From Pleurodeles waltl (taxonomy: Eukaryota > Chordata > Amphibia > Caudata > Salamandridae), in the NCBI RefSeq assembly GCF_031143425.1, contig NC_090442.1:425833776-425897775 (forward strand): a stretch of 64,000 bases of DNA. The letters run 5' to 3'. Made by a program: the position numbers and the translations under genes. The stretch's first letter is position 1. Each line of letters opens with the position of its first letter. The notes beneath the pieces were generated by a model, which did no database searches, was not told where the DNA came from, and worked only from the letters and a program-made list of their open reading frames with translations. Of the stretch, positions 46,180-59,329 are shown in pieces.

Positions 46180-47480
46180 ATGGTAGGAGCCGATATGCCG
46201 GCATACATGGATAACTTTGCCAGCCAAGCAGAGGATGCAGGCAGTAGAAGAGAATGGGGGAAGGTCTTCAAGTTCACAAAGAAAATCATTGGTAATTATC
46301 CAACATACAACATCCCTATAATGGACAAGCAAGGCAGACTATTCACACCAGAGAAAGAGCAGGAATCATGCTGGGTTGAGCACTTCAAAGAAGGCTTGAA
46401 CAGACCAGTAGCGACAAGCAAAGTGGACAACCAAAAGACAGAGATAGACTTGGATGTGAACACCATCCCACCACAGAAAGAAAAAAATGTCACTGTCATC
46501 CAGTCTCTCAGGAATGGAAAAGGTTCTGTCCAAGACAACCTGACTGCAGAAATGTTGAAGGTAGACCTCCAAACATCAGCAAAGATCCTCTAACCACTGT
46601 TTACATCCATTTGTGAGGGAAATAAAAGGCTCCCGATGACTTGAAGCAAGACATTATTGTCAAGATTCCAAAGAAGGGAGCATTAACAAATGTAACAACT
46701 TGACATTGAATGACTCTTCTGTCAATCCCGAGCAAAATCTTGGTGAAAATCATTGCATAGCGGATTTCTGATGTTGTGGACAAGCAGTTAAAAATAGGAC
46801 AGGCTGGGTTCCGAGTGGGCAAAAGGTGTGTTGATAAGATCCTTACTCTATGCAACATCACAGAGCAGTGCACAGAGCGGCAGAAACAATTATACATCAA
46901 ATTCATTGATTTTAAGAAAACCTTAACAGAATTCACTGTGAAAGTGTCTGAGGTATACTGACAGCCTGGGGCATACTGCAGTAAATCGTTTTTCTTAGTA
47001 AGAGCTTCGATGATTGTTCTACCTGTAAGGTGGAAGACAGTGAGTATATCTTCTAAGTCAAGACCTATATGAGACAGGAACGTGTGACGTCAACATTGCT
47101 CTTCAACCTAGTCATTGACTGGGTGATGTAATGAACAACAGAAGACCAAGCCAGAGGCATCAGATGAACCTTATTCTCTACACTGGAGGTCCTTCACTAT
47201 GCAGGTGATCTACCCTTGCTTACTCACACACTAGCACATGCAAAGGAAAAAGGTATCTTCTCAACATCTAAGGGGAGGATCTATGCACATTAAGTGAGTC
47301 TGAAGATCAACATAAAGAAATCCGAAGTTATGCCACTTAACATCCCAAACCCTTCACCAATGAAGATGGATGGAGAGGGCCTAGACATGACCGAAGATTT
47401 CCCCTACCTATGCAGTACTATTGGGCATGATAGAGGGGCAAGAAGTGACATCCACAGCAGACTGAGCAAGGCCTGAAATT
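46180..47480 (+). pseudogene. LINE reverse transcriptase, broken
   Basis: Frame 46180-46593 is the pre-RT linker with 'NGKGSVQDNLTAEMLKVD' ('KAPGxDxIxAEMLK'). Frame 46776-46961 has 'AGFRVGKRCVDKILTLCNIT' and 'QLYIKFIDFKKTL' ('LYxxFIDFxKAFD'). Near 47205 'HYAGDLPLLTHT' replaces YADDL with YAGDL, losing a catalytic Asp. Frame 47294-47476 has 'SLKINIKKSEVMPLN', 'DFPYLCSTIGHDRGARSDI' and 'RLSKA', the thumb block. Frames shift between these. Confidence 0.85.
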
Positions 47481-47900
47481 CTTTCAGGATGCTGAAAAAT
47501 GTTTGGAGATTATCTCAACACCAACACCAAGCTAAAGCTTTACCAGAGCTGTGTTCTCTCCACACTCCTCTGTAGATCATAGTGCTGGTGGCTGATGAAG
47601 AGCGACATCACCAAACTGTCAAGCTTCCACACCAGTAATCTGAGATCACGCTTGCTGATTTTCTGTGAATGGGGTCCAAACAGGAACTGCTCACCAGATA
47701 CAAGCAAGAAAGCACAGGCATCATCATTATGAGAAAAAGGATGGAGCTGGATAGGGTACCATCAGAAGAGAACAAGACTCCATCACATCAAAATAGCTCT
47801 CCCCTTGACACCTGAATGCAAATGAAAGAGAGGAAGGCCAGAGATCACCCAGAGCCAAGCTGTGAAAACAAAAATGAAACCCCTGAAGTGAATTTGTCAC

Positions 47901-48229
47901 TTGATGTGATGTGAATCAGAATGACTGATTTCATTTATATATGATGAAAATGGCACATCAGACTACTTACATAAATGCAGACTGGCGAGACAGAACATGA
48001 AGAATAAATAAGCCCTGAAGTAGTTCTCATTGAACAAAAAATACTGGTTGTTTACATAGCATGACAGCAACAACTACAAATGAAAGAGTTTGTATTCCAA
48101 CCTATTATAAAACTGAAAATAGAAAAGGTTTCATATTGCATAATATATTAGTTCTGAAATTATTTATAACCTGCATTACACTTAATTACAAAAACACCAA
48201 AGAATGGACGGAATGCAGAAGAAATCAAA
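47901..48229. other. LINE 3' tail and unassigned AT-rich sequence
   Basis: Probably the 3' untranslated end of the LINE followed by sequence without recognised features. Confidence 0.4.
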
Positions 48230-48345
48230 CATTCAGCCCCAGTCACAGATCTGGGTTCAATCCATCAGTTGTTTTGCCTGCAATTTCATTCTGGTTTGGA
48301 CCCAGCCATATGCAAATCAGTCTTGACCCTGTTCTTGGCAGCAGA
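48230..48345 (+). repeat. Single unit of the ~330-bp satellite family, partial
   Basis: 'gggttcaatccatcagttgt', 'cagccatatgcaaatcagtc' and 'ttgaccctgttcttggc' are the reverse complement of units at 52925-53030 and 53262-53350. Confidence 0.75.
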
Positions 48346-48349
48346 TTGG

Positions 48350-50955
48350 GGGTAAAAATAAACAATCTGCCCCCACGGTGGTAAAAAAAACGTATGGCTT
48401 TTTGGGGGTGGATGGAGGAATTTCCTCGCCCATTCTGAGCAGTCTCCACCCTTTCCAAAATATAAAAGCAGTACTGTACTAGTAAAAGCAGAAAGCCCAC
48501 TAGACACCAAGGTTTTTTTTTTGTTTTCTTATAAACAAGGGGTTGGAGCTGCCCACCATGGGCAGGACCATGCCCCCACTCCAAATAGATAGGGACCAAA
48601 GTCTTTCTGCCCCCCTTAGGATCAGATAGGGTAACTACCCTTGATCTGCCCACTTGGTGGGTGGGGGAAGCCTACTAGACACCTGGGAGTAATTTGTTTT
48701 AAAAAAAAAGAGGCATAGGTGAGCCCACCCTGGGCATTGGTATTCCCACACCCCAAATAAATGGGACACAGTCTTTCTCCCCCCATGGAAGGGACAGATG
48801 GAGGTAAATACCACTGATTTCCCCCCTCCCCCCCGGGGGGCATACAACCTACTAGATGCCAGGAAATAAAAACAATGAAGGGGTGGGGACTGCCTGCCAC
48901 CACGGGCATTAATGTGCCCTCACCCCCAACAAAGGGGGCAACAGTCTTTCTACCCCCCTGCAGATGAAAGCATCTCATTCCAATGGCGAGCAAGTGGACA
49001 TTTGACTATTTTGGGCGTTGATTTTACATATGGGCCAGGAGAGCTTGGCTAACTCCCAATATCATCTCACTTGCAATAGTAAGCGGCTGCACTTTTGGGG
49101 CTTAGGTATGCTGCCACCTGGAAAAACCTACCAGACTCAGACACTTCTGAAAACTAAGCATATGGGGAAGTCTAGGGTGGTGTGCTTCACATGCAACCCA
49201 CACCATTTTCTTACCCACAATGCTCTGCAAACCTTCAACTTTGCCTTAAATCACACATTTTCCCTACATTGGAACTTTTGTAATCCGCAGGAATCTACAA
49301 AGTTCCTACTCACAGTATTTCCCCATCTGTACTGATAAAAACTCCACTCCACTTGTGTGGGTGCCCAAAGCAGAGTTACCCTAAAAACGTATAAAAAAAC
49401 CCTACCCTTTTGGACCCACTTTGGTTCCCCCTCAATTTCTACATGTTTTTGGCTCTTCCCTGTCACAGGCACTTGGACCATTTACACAAATGAGGCATCA
49501 TTTATATTGGGAGACTGAGGAGAACCCTGGGTGGCAGGAAATTTGTGGCCCCTCTCAGATTCCAGGACTTCCCATCACAGAAATGTATGGGAAATGTGTT
49601 TTTTAGAGAAATGTTGAAGTTTACAAAGGATTTTGGGTAACAGAACCAGGTAAGAGCCACACAGGTCTCCCAATCCTGGATTCCCCTGGCAGTCTAGTTT
49701 TAAAAAATGCACCAGTTTGCTAGGTTTTCTTAGGTGCCGGTTGAGCTAGGACCCAAAATCCACAGCTAGGCACATTGCAAAAAAGGGTCAGTTTTTCATG
49801 GAAAAATGTGCTGTGTCCATGTTGAGTTTTGGGCTGTTTCCTGTCACGGGCACTAGGCCTACCCACACAAGTGAGGTACTATTTTTATTGGGAGACTTAG
49901 AGGAACACAGAATAGTAGAACACTGACATTGCCAATTGTTTTTCTCTGCATTTGTCCCTACCAAATGTAAGACAGTGTGTAAAAAGAAGTAATTTTAGGG
50001 AAGTGTCCTCTAATTCACATGCTAGTATGGGTATCCCCAAATTCACAATTGTGCAAATAATCACTGCTTCTAAACTCCATATCTTGTGCCCTTTTCGGAA
50101 TTATATATGTTTCCTTGATATCTATTTTTCATTCTTATAGTTTACCAAATGAATTGCTGTATGCCATATACACGATAGAAAGCAATTGCAAGGTGCCGCT
50201 CAGTTATTGGCTCTGGGTACATAGGGTTCTTGGTGAGCCTACAAGCCGTTTTATATCCCGGCAACCAGAAGGATCAAATGAATGTAATGGTTTATTGCTT
50301 TTGAAAATCTGCCATAGTTAGAAGAAGTTATAGATGAAAACGTAGATACAGATGGCCGTTTATTTCAACTCAATTTAAATATTTTTTTATTTCAACTGTA
50401 ACTTTCTATAGAAAAACCTTAACGGATCTACACAAATTACCCCTTGCTGAATTTGGAATTGTATTTAACTTTCAGAAATGTATAGCTGTCCATGATCCAC
50501 CATTGGCTTCACACCAATTTCTACCACTAACTGGATGAATGTGCTTTGTCCTATTAAAATGTCAAAACTGTGTTGAAAAATGTGGTTTCCTGATTCAAGT
50601 CTGCCTGTTCCTGAAGGCTGATAACATGTTGAATTTAGCACACAAACCCATTGGTTGATGCTATTTGCAAAGGGAAAACACGATGCTTTCTTCTGCAGCT
50701 CTTTTTTTCAATTTTTCCCTCAACACCCCCAAATGTGGCTGTATTTAGGCCTATTTCTCAGTTCACCCCAGAGGAATCCACAAACCCTGGGTACCATTAG
50801 AATCCCAAGGACGTTGGGGAAAAATGACACATATTTGGCATGGATACCTTATGTGGACAAAAAGTTATGGGAGACGAAATGGGAACTACCCTAAATAGCC
50901 AAAAAAAAGGGCTCAGCACTAAGGTGGAAAAGGCCTAGCAGCGAAAGGGTCTAAG
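48350..50955 (-). mobile_element. Second copy of the TTAA/satellite element family, reversed
   Basis: The right end reads 'gcctagcagcgaaagggtctaa', the complement of the start of the 5126-9883 element (CTTCGCTGCCAGGCC). 50250-50900 corresponds to its AT-rich arm (5200-5850). 49480-49960 holds one to two diverged 379-bp monomers in minus orientation, 48950-49450 the flipped monomer, and 48350-48950 the G/C-run arm. The array is shorter than the six units of the first copy. TTAA is degraded (TCTAA) at the right end. No transposase frame. Confidence 0.8.
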
Positions 50956-52920
50956 GTTATGGTGCAACTTCTTCATTTCATACTAAGTAATTTAAAATAA
51001 ATGACGGCATATAGTGTATGGTCATCTAAGCTTGCAAAATATGTATTGTTTGTTAGAAAATATTTTAGAGATACTTTTTATTTGCAGGGGAGTGCTTCAC
51101 TCTTTAAAACATCGTGCCAGGGCAATTTGTGGGCACTTTTTCATAATATATTTTAAGCTCCAGGATGCAGACATTTTGAGCTCTCTGATTTCCTCCTGTC
51201 AGGTATACGTAGAGTATCCAGTTCTCATTATTACATTGAATTATTTTACTTGCACTTTTGATTTCTCACTGTCAATGCATACTACAAGTATCAGAATGAT
51301 AAATTTACATCAGTAATGGATACATGGCTACAGGATTGTGCCACTTGCGGTTTCTCTTTCCTCTGACCCCTTGTCTTCTCTGTAATAGATTTAATTCCTC
51401 CCCCATACATTCACCCTTTTCTATTAATTTTCTTCTCTCATGTCGTTTCTTCACTTTCAATTCTCTTTTTTCATTTCCCATATCATCCTTTTCAGTCACA
51501 GGTATCTTTTCTTCTCTAAGGTCATCTTGCTTCGTTATAGTCACACTCCTCATACCTTTCTTCCTTCTCTTAGTCATTTAGCCTTCTATTTGTTACAAAT
51601 ACGTTGTTGACCTACCCTCTATCAATGTACCTGTATTCATCACTCAAATAACAAAACCCATCCAATGCCTTGCTGCTCAGCCTCTAGGAAGCTTTTGTTC
51701 TGTGATCACTCTGCTCAAGTGAAGACAGCTTCTATGCCACTCTTTCCAATGACTCCATCTAGTGGCTGAAATGTAAGCGGGACATCCGAGCTCTCACTCA
51801 ATCTGTATTGAGAAAGGCCTGTACCTACCTCCCACTAAATTTGCTGTATTCCTAATGAGAAGTGTTATTTATACATTTTCAAACAAAGTAACTATAGATG
51901 TTCAGAGTCCAACTGTAACTGTTGTGTAATGCACAGACTAAATGCTTTTGGCACCCCTGTACTCCTCTGTCAAATAAAGTGGCTTCTCCTAGACCCCTGT
52001 ATTATCAGGCCAATGAAAGAGATCCTCCAACAATCCTTGCTAACATGGAGGAATTGGATTTGCTCCTCTGAAAACATTCTATTGTAAAGTGTTTTTGTAC
52101 CTCTGCATATGCTTTTCCAAACCAAGGCGCACCGCACCAGAGTCACTAGCATGCGGTATAGAGATGGGACACTTAGGCACCACCGTCTAAGTGACCTTAT
52201 GTATTTGGATTGTAGAAGTGTGAAAGCATGATTCAATAAACATTCTGAGCAAGAATAGTTTTTGAGAGCAAAGCATTTATGACAGCTGAAAGAACATCAT
52301 AAGTCAGCATGTCTAACAGTTAATCACTAAGCAAATGCAGTTACATTCACATCAAGAAATGCAAATATGCATTCAGTGCATTAGAGAAACAATAATGCAT
52401 TCATTAGTAATATGTGATAGCTCATCATTGCACAGTTGATACTAACAAGAGAGGAACATTCTTCCCGCCATGGATTCAATCTGGAAACAAAGTTACAAGT
52501 CCTAGAAGAGAACACAGTGGTCATCCTTCCTAATATTTCTCAAAGCACAGGAAAGTAGAACTCTACAAAATACAATTTTATGAGTTCTTATGTTAACTGT
52601 ACTCTGGGCTATGTACTGTAGTGGTGCAGGTACATGATCTTAGCAGGATGGAGTCTGTCAAGTTTCTTAAATGCAACCTATCTGTTCATAACACAATGCT
52701 GCTGAATACAAAGGGGCAACTCAACTATGTGTTTTCTAGTCACTGGCAGTTGACACAAAGTCAGCCTCTCACACTCCATTCAAGTGAGACAACTGACAGA
52801 CATAAAGTTGTCTACTTCAGTCATTTGTGTTCTCGTATATGTCATTTGTAGTGCTTCTTCATTGTCCTTTCCTAGAATCTTCACATGAGTCATTGCAAAT
52901 CAATACTGCTTTCTTAAAAC
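50956..52920. other. No recognised feature
   Basis: AT-rich, unique-looking sequence. A pyrimidine-rich tract at 51350-51590 gives a lysine/arginine/glutamate-rich minus frame that is compositional. An 88-residue minus frame at 52236-51970 matches nothing I know. Confidence 0.5.
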
Positions 52921-52924
52921 GTCC

Positions 52925-53372
52925 CAGAGCTGGGCCAAGACCTATTTGCATGTGGCTGTGTCCAAACTGGGGTGGCACTGTGTGTAAAACAACAATGGAT
53001 TTAACCCTGATCTGTCACTGGGGGTGAGTTTTTGAAAAGTTTCAACACTCCGTCCATCATCCTTTTGTGGTGCTGGAGTCGCATAAGTTGTCCTGCGTAT
53101 GCCCCATGTGGGTCCCTTGGATGCTGTGCCACGGGATTCAAGCTAGCCTGACTGATGAGGGGTGATACCCCAAACCCAGTACCAGGATGCTTGTTTGTGG
53201 TCCAGGGAGGACTGGGCCTGGCAGTTTGGGCTGGAGTGTTCCAATGGGGAGCACGGTCAAGACTGATTTGCATATGGCTGGGTCTAAACTGGGCTGGCAT
53301 GGTGAGCAAAAGAACGATGGATTTAACCTATATCTGTGACTGGGGTGAGTGTTTGAAAACTTTAAGCACTCT
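52925..53372 (-). repeat. ~330-bp satellite, about 1.3 units
   Basis: The block 'atttgcat(g/a)tggctg(t/g)gtc(c/t)aaactggg' occurs at about 52946 and 53267, each followed by 'acaatggatttaacc' or similar, 'ctg(t/a)gactgggg' and 'ttgaaaa'. The spacing is about 325 bp. A partial unit also lies at 48230. The 102-residue minus frame is a by-product. Confidence 0.82.
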
Positions 53373-54079
53373 GTCCATCATCTTTTTGTGTTGTTAAAAT
53401 GTTCCCCATCACTGCCTGTCACTGCAAAACTCTTGTATCCAGATCATAGTCGCAGCTCCTCCCAGTTCCCATCTCCTTGCTCTGTCCTGTCTTTTGTTAA
53501 AGACATAATTCGGCTGTTAGCCAACTAAAATGATGAGCTGACCCATGCCTCTGGAAAGCCAGTACAACTGTGGATAGTCAGAGTCAGACATAAATGCATC
53601 TTATTACTAACCTTACCAACATTTCATAGGTTATAGAAGTGAAGCTACTTACGCTTTTGCTCTCGGCCCCTTCACCCCCTCTTCTTCTCTCTATATGCTG
53701 TCTGCACTAACCAAGGTTTTATTTAATGTAGCAGCATAGACAATGGACCGATCATGCTTTCCCACCTGAAATAGCACTAGGAAAAAGCACCTTTTACATT
53801 ATCCCATTGACTGTAAATACAAACAATCTAGGTTTTACAGGACATTGAGCACTATTATCCTGATAAATTTGGGATCCTTAATTGTTCTTGGATTTGTGGA
53901 ATTTTTCAAAATGTGTCCATATGAAAATATGTCTTAAGCTTTAGGATGCACTCATTTGATACACTTTTCTATGAATGAACTAATGAGGCTGTATCATGAT
54001 AGGCTGATCCCCAGTTTTTCTGCGTTTCAGGTATTTCAAATTCAAACATATAACTCAGAATTTCTCAGAGTTAGCATGT
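53373..54079. other. No recognised feature
   Basis: AT-rich sequence without supportable features. Confidence 0.55.
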
Positions 54080-54430
54080 GAACTTTAGACAGAACTACTC
54101 ATTAGTTGAATTAAAGCCAGAGATAATTTTAACAGTCTTAAAAAGTGTTTTCAATAAGTTTTTAGCTAAGTTGGTTTTCTCAGTAAAAAAGTTATTTTTC
54201 TGAAATATAATCAGATCCTTGTACTCTTGAATGAATTGTTTATATTGAACTCTTCCAGCTAAGCTATTATGTTCTTGCCACTTTTTCTCTTGCCTGTGAC
54301 ATTTTTGTTTAATGGCCCTGAGTTTAGAAGAAAACCAGGGAGCTGTGGGCTTTCTTCTGCGATTTTTGGCAAGTTTAGGAGAAGCCAATTTAGTAATTGA
54401 AACGCTGTAGAATCCCAGCATCACAGACCC
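54080..54430 (-). pseudogene. LINE fragment (endonuclease-RT linker, Jockey/L2-like)
   Basis: The 109-residue frame contains 'RRRKPTAPWFSSKLRAIKQK', a lysine/arginine-rich helix and 'YKDLIIFQKNNFFTEK'. This is the linker found between endonuclease and RT in Jockey/L2/CR1-type LINEs ('APWFTxELxxxKRxxRxxExxW'). Neither adjoining domain is present, so it is truncated at both ends. Confidence 0.65.
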
Positions 54431-55010
54431 CTAGGCATTTTTCTGACAGTCCCACAAGGCATTTCTCTGAGTACAAACTTTGCCCAGGGGTTCAGGCATT
54501 TTGAAAAGGCAACATATGCACATGCAATGCATTAGCATATACAGATTTATTGAAGGGGTGTTAGCACATGCAAAAATGCTTATTTTTCTTAATATTGATC
54601 TAACATCTTTGAATTTAGCCACTGTCCATCTTGTCCTTTGCCCAGGAACTTGCATATGGGAAAACAGGGCGAGTAATTTGGTTGGCTGTTTGGTGCAAAG
54701 TCCTACTTATTGTACTGTGATATGAAGATGGCAGTGGCTCTTTTATTGGCAGTTTTAACGTGATCAGAAACAAATATGGAACACATACGGTTCATGTAAA
54801 CTTTAGGGTTGAAATGCTGCATAAATGAGACTTGGTACTAGTGAAAAAAAGCATTAACAAAGCCATTTGGTATCACTTTGCCAGTGCTTTTCGATCACTG
54901 CAACTGACTTTAACAATTATTTTAAAATGGTGTTGGAAATTAGTAGCAACCAGCCATCTGAAAAGTGGATTATTCTTCTGATATGGGTTACATGTAGTGT
55001 GATACAGCAT
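54431..55010. other. No recognised feature
   Basis: AT-rich sequence leading into the AAGATGGCTGCC repeats. Confidence 0.5.
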
Positions 55011-55250
55011 GACCCTATGCAGTGTTGGCCCTCTGAAAGTATAGAAAATATTTTTTTTTATACTTTCAAGATGGCTGCCACTTTGCATCCTGCTGTGTTG
55101 CATCAACTAACATGTTGGCCATCTTGAAAATATACAAAAATAGCATTTTTATTCTTACAAGATGGCTGCCACGTTGCATCATGCCACATGAGTCACACTG
55201 TCAGCTATCTTAAAATCATAGAAAGTACAATATGGTCAGGGTATGAAATG
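55010..55250. repeat. ~90-bp degenerate repeats with AAGATGGCTGCC motifs
   Basis: 'caagatggctgccac.ttgcatc' occurs at about 55068 and 55160. Complementary 'gccatcttgaaaatata' and 'cagctatcttaaaatcata' follow each, so the units have imperfect dyad symmetry. AAGATGGC is also the core of the YY1 zinc-finger binding site in vertebrates; binding here is only a possibility. Confidence 0.7.
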
Positions 55251-55518
55251 GCCATCTTTTGCGTGATGTATCCCCAGATTTGTACCCTCTCTGTTTTTGC
55301 TAGCTTTAGAACTCTGTGTACATTACTAGTGCTCACTAGTAATAAAGAGCCTCTGCCCCCTTTAACATGGTTGAATTGGTATATTCATAATTGTTGTTTT
55401 TAACTTGTGTGTAAGTAGTTACTATATTGTTACTATATTGTATACAGGGCACTGAAGGTCTAGTACATTGTACACTAGTGGACTGAAGCTCCTATTGTTC
55501 CATCAGTTTGTGTTGCAG

Positions 55519-57737
55519 TGTTAGAAATGGGGTCTTTGGTTGGCAGTCAGGTTACCCCCTGTCCAAGCAAGGATCCTCATTCTAGTCAGGGTAAGTCACA
55601 TACAATCCAAATTATCCTGTGCCCATCCTCTGGTAGCTTGGCACTGACCAGTCACGTTTAACTTAGAAGGCAATGTGTAAAGTATTTGTGCAATAAATCA
55701 TGCAATAACACAGTATAGCACCACAAAAATACACCACACAGTGTTTAGAAAAATATATAATATTTATCTGATAAGATGCAGGTCAAAACAATTAAAATGC
55801 AATAAGTATATGTTGAGATATCACTGTAAAAGTGATATAAAGTGTTTTTAGTCTTTAAAAAGCACTAAATGTCTCTTTCAAGCACAAAGTACCTGGTTTG
55901 CGTTCAGAATCTCCGCAAAGAACCGCAGAGGAGGAGATGCATGGAAACAAAGGGGGCGTGCGTTGATTTCTTGGGCCGCACACGGCGATGGGTTGTTTAG
56001 ATTTCACACAGGGATGGCTGTGTGTTGATTTCCGGCGCTCATCGTGGATCCTCTTCGGGTTGCGGGATTTTCGGACGCCCGGGGGACGATGCGTGGATTT
56101 CCTGCGCTGACAGGACAAAGTCACAGGGGCTGCGTCGATTCGGTGGGCGTTGCGTGGAAATTTCGAACTCACGGCAGGCGCTGCATCGATTCCTCTCTGG
56201 AAGTCCAGCTGCATCGTTCCGGCTGAGCTGTGCGTTGATCCAGTGGGCTGTGCATAGACTTTCCGGTCGCTACGCTGGTGCTGCGTCGATCTTCTCATTG
56301 CGAAGTCGGGCTGCCTCGTTCCGGTTCGGTGTGCAGTGACATTTTCACCACGAAGCAAGCTGTATGTCGTTTCCGGCAGGCTGCGTGCCGATTTTCGCCA
56401 CACAACGAGTCCTTCTTGTAGAGATGACGTCTTTTTGGTCCTGAGACTTCAGGGAACAGGAGCCAAGCTCTATCCAAGCCCTTGCAGAGCACTTCTCAGC
56501 ACAGCCAGAGAGCAGCAAGGCAGCAGGGCAACAGCAAGGCAGCAGTCCTTCACAGAAAGCAGTCAGGTGAGTCCTTTGGGCAGCCAGGCAGTTCTTCTGG
56601 GCAGGTTGCAGATTCTGGTTCAGGTTCTCTTCTCCAGGAAGTGTCTGAGTTGGTAGGGGCAGAGGCCCTGTTTAAATATCCAAATGTGCCTTTGAAGTGA
56701 GGGAGACTTCAAAGAGTGGCTGAGAAGTGCACAAGGTCCCCTTTCAGTTCAATCCTGTCTGCCAGGGTCCCAGTAGGGGGTGTGGCAGTCCTTTGTGTGA
56801 GGGCAGGCTACTGTCCTTTGACATGCAAGTGTCAGGCCCTCCACCCTCCCAGCCCAGGAAGACCCATTCAAAATGCAGATGTATGCAAGTGAGGCTCGGC
56901 TGAGTATCCTGTGTTTGTGGTGTGTCTGAGTGAATCCACAAGGGAGCTGTCAACTAAACCCAGCCAGGTGTGGATTGTAAGGCACAGAAGGATTTAAGTG
57001 CAGAGAAATGCTCACTTTCTAAAAGTGGCATTTCTAAAATAGTAATATTAAATCCAACTTCACCAGTCAGCAGGATATTGTATCGCCATTCTGGCCATAC
57101 TAAATATGACCTTCCTACTCCTTTCAGATCAGCAGCTACCACTCAAACAATATATGAGGGCAGCACCAATGTTAGCCTATGAAGGGAGCAGGCTACACAG
57201 CAGTGTAAAAACAAATTTAGGAGTTTTACACTACCAGGATATGTAAACTACACAGGTACATGTCCTGCTTTTTGCTTAAACAGCACCCTGCCCTATGGGT
57301 TACCTAGGGAATTCGTTAGGGGTGATTTATATGTAGAAAAAGGGAGTTTTAGGCTTGGCAAATACTTTTAAATGCTAAGTCGATTTGGCAGTGAAACTGC
57401 CCACACAGGCCTTGCAATGGCAGGCCTGAGACAAGGTCAAGGCGCTACTTAAGTGGGTGGCACAATCAGTGCTGCAGGCCCACTAGTAGCAATTAATCTG
57501 CAGGCCCTGGGCACCTATAGTGCACTTTACTAGGGACTTATAAGTAAATTAAATAATCCAATTGGGTATGATCCAATGTTACCATGTTTAAAGGGAGAGA
57601 GCATATGCACTTTAGCACTGGTTAGCAGTGGTGGTAAAGTGTGCAGAGTCTTAAAACCAGCAAAAACAGTATCTAAAAAGTGGAGGGAGGCAGGCAGAAA
57701 GTTAGGGGTGACCACCCTAAGGCTGTTGGGTCTAACA
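55519..57737 (-). mobile_element. Solo LTR, 2219 bp, TGTT...AACA family
   Basis: The plus strand starts TGTTAGAAATGGGG and ends GTCTAACA. It is homologous throughout to 650-2874 in reverse, and to the LTRs of the element at 4850-15707. It contains the CpG-rich GCGTCGAT-type stretch (55900-56400). The flanking 5-mers (TGCAG left, ACATG right) do not match, so no duplication supports a simple insertion. All frames inside are chance. Confidence 0.8.
55900..56400. repeat. CpG-rich degenerate repeat within the LTR
   Basis: Short irregular repeats around TGCGTCGAT, TGCGTGGAT and TGCATCGAT spaced roughly 20-40 bp. Homologous stretches lie at 2000-2350, 9950-10300 and 63240-63650. Confidence 0.75.
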
Positions 57738-59329
57738 ACATGGCTGCAGGCTTGGCCTTATAGGTTTACTAGAAGTATGAAAACTGCAATTTGACCTGTC
57801 AAAATAAACTATTTTTACTGTTCAAGGCCTTCCTTTCAAATATTAATACATCTTCATTATGTAGGCTCTGTACTCCCCAGGTCATGGTGCATCATGTTTA
57901 CAAGTAGGGCATTTAGAAATATAATGTTAACATATCATTACCCTGACTAGCACCCAAAAGCTATTTCACTGTAGGAAGTCTAGCTGACCCACAGTGAAAC
58001 ACAGGAAGCAATATTATATATTAATTCTGCTATCTCAGGTTAGGGACCAGCTAGAAACATTACTCAAAACCTCTTTTTAATAATTTTCAAAAGGCCATTT
58101 TAATGGTGAGGTTGGATTGTTCATAAATATTAAGGAAAAAGTAGCTTTTAGAGAGTTACCTTTTCCCTGCCCAAATGTCCTAACCTTACAAACATCCCAG
58201 CTGGTGCATGGCCCTGATTGAGGTATGAAAACTGCTTTCAGAGCGGAGGCAAATAGAGAGGTGTGAGGAGGTGTTTTTGGTCCCCTGGTTGGATGACTAT
58301 TGGGGCTGTGTTCTAAAACTCAGTTTTCTTCAAAAGGGCCTCCCCTATCGCAGACGGATGTCAGATGTCTCCTTTGCAGGTTCCTTATTTTGCTCCTGCT
58401 CAGGCAGGCACCAGTGGAGAGCAGCTGCACCCAGGTCTGCTTTGGAGTGACCACAGAGTAGGGGCTGGTCATTACCCTGACCACACCTCCAGGTGAACAC
58501 ACAGGTTCTGAGATTCTGCACAAGTTGAGAATGGATTTACTATTTAGGGTTTTAGAAGAGAGGGGCACTGTGAGGTTGTTTGAGGTACTGCAGACAATAT
58601 TTGCTGCAACAGGGGGTAGGATTACTCCTGGGAACTTTTACAAGGGGGCAGAAGACCTTCTACCCTCAAGCTAGTGCCAGGCATAGGTGAGGCATCCCCT
58701 GCCGGGGGGGCCAGAGGAAGAACAGAAGAGTACTGGACCTTCTGTCTAACCTGAGAGGAGACACTTTCTGGACCAGAGGAAGAATAGAAGAGTGCTGGAT
58801 CTGCCGTCTAACCTGAGAGGAGTCTGAAGGCCTAGACCTGCTCTCTCTTGTACCCAGGACCAAGAATTGCTCTTCAAGGGTCAGCAGGCTAATAAAGTGA
58901 CATGGGCACAACAAGCTACAAGAGGCCTTTTCCTACAATTACCCAGCTGGCCAGTTTCAACAAGTTCTGCCCTGGACTCGGTTGTTGGCATCAGCTGAAG
59001 TGAGTACTGACCCCCACATGTTGTTTCTGAGGTTCTGGATGTCTTCACTGTGCCTACCTTAACCTCGCCTACCATCACTGAAAACCAGGGACTTAGAAAC
59101 GTTTTCAAATCGAAGACTTCCGGAGGATCAGGACAAACCTGTCAAGCTGATCTGTTCAAGGTGTGTTGCCGCAAGGGTAAAATCTCAGTTGTCTCTAACT
59201 TGGAGGTTCTCCACAGCAAATCTAATTTACTAGCTCCCTGTGAAGAAGGTATCCGGTCTCAGAGAGCCATCTTTGGCCACAGCCTGCAGCATTGCACCGG
59301 TAAAGGATTCCATGTGACTAAGGGCTACC
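57738..59329. other. No recognised gene; short local duplication
   Basis: Non-coding-looking sequence. A ~63-bp duplication, 'ccagaggaagaa.agaagag' to 'taacctgagaggag', occurs at 58710-58770 and 58776-58837. Chance frames up to about 100 residues, none recognised. Confidence 0.5.

Larger units (their letters stand above)
44280..47900 (+). mobile_element. RTE-like LINE, broken, carrying a MITE
   Basis: A 5' leader ('cttgaagtggttgaggggcttgcctgtctc') is followed by an endonuclease part (45129-45560), a linker (45600-46600), an RT (46600-47480) and a C-terminal part ('SQ...RKRGRPEITQSQA' near 47820). The 3' end is near 47900-48030. A 567-bp MITE (44562-45128) lies just before the endonuclease. 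Resemblance is to LINE proteins whose endonuclease is often annotated 'craniofacial development protein 2-like', related to RTE/BovB; the clade call is an inference. It is heavily mutated and inactive. Confidence 0.75.

Noticed and set aside
51305..51577. Lys/Arg/Glu-rich 90-residue frame resembling a nuclear protein
   Set aside because: The sequence is a pyrimidine-rich tract on the plus strand; the composition alone gives this frame and no start context or family supports it.
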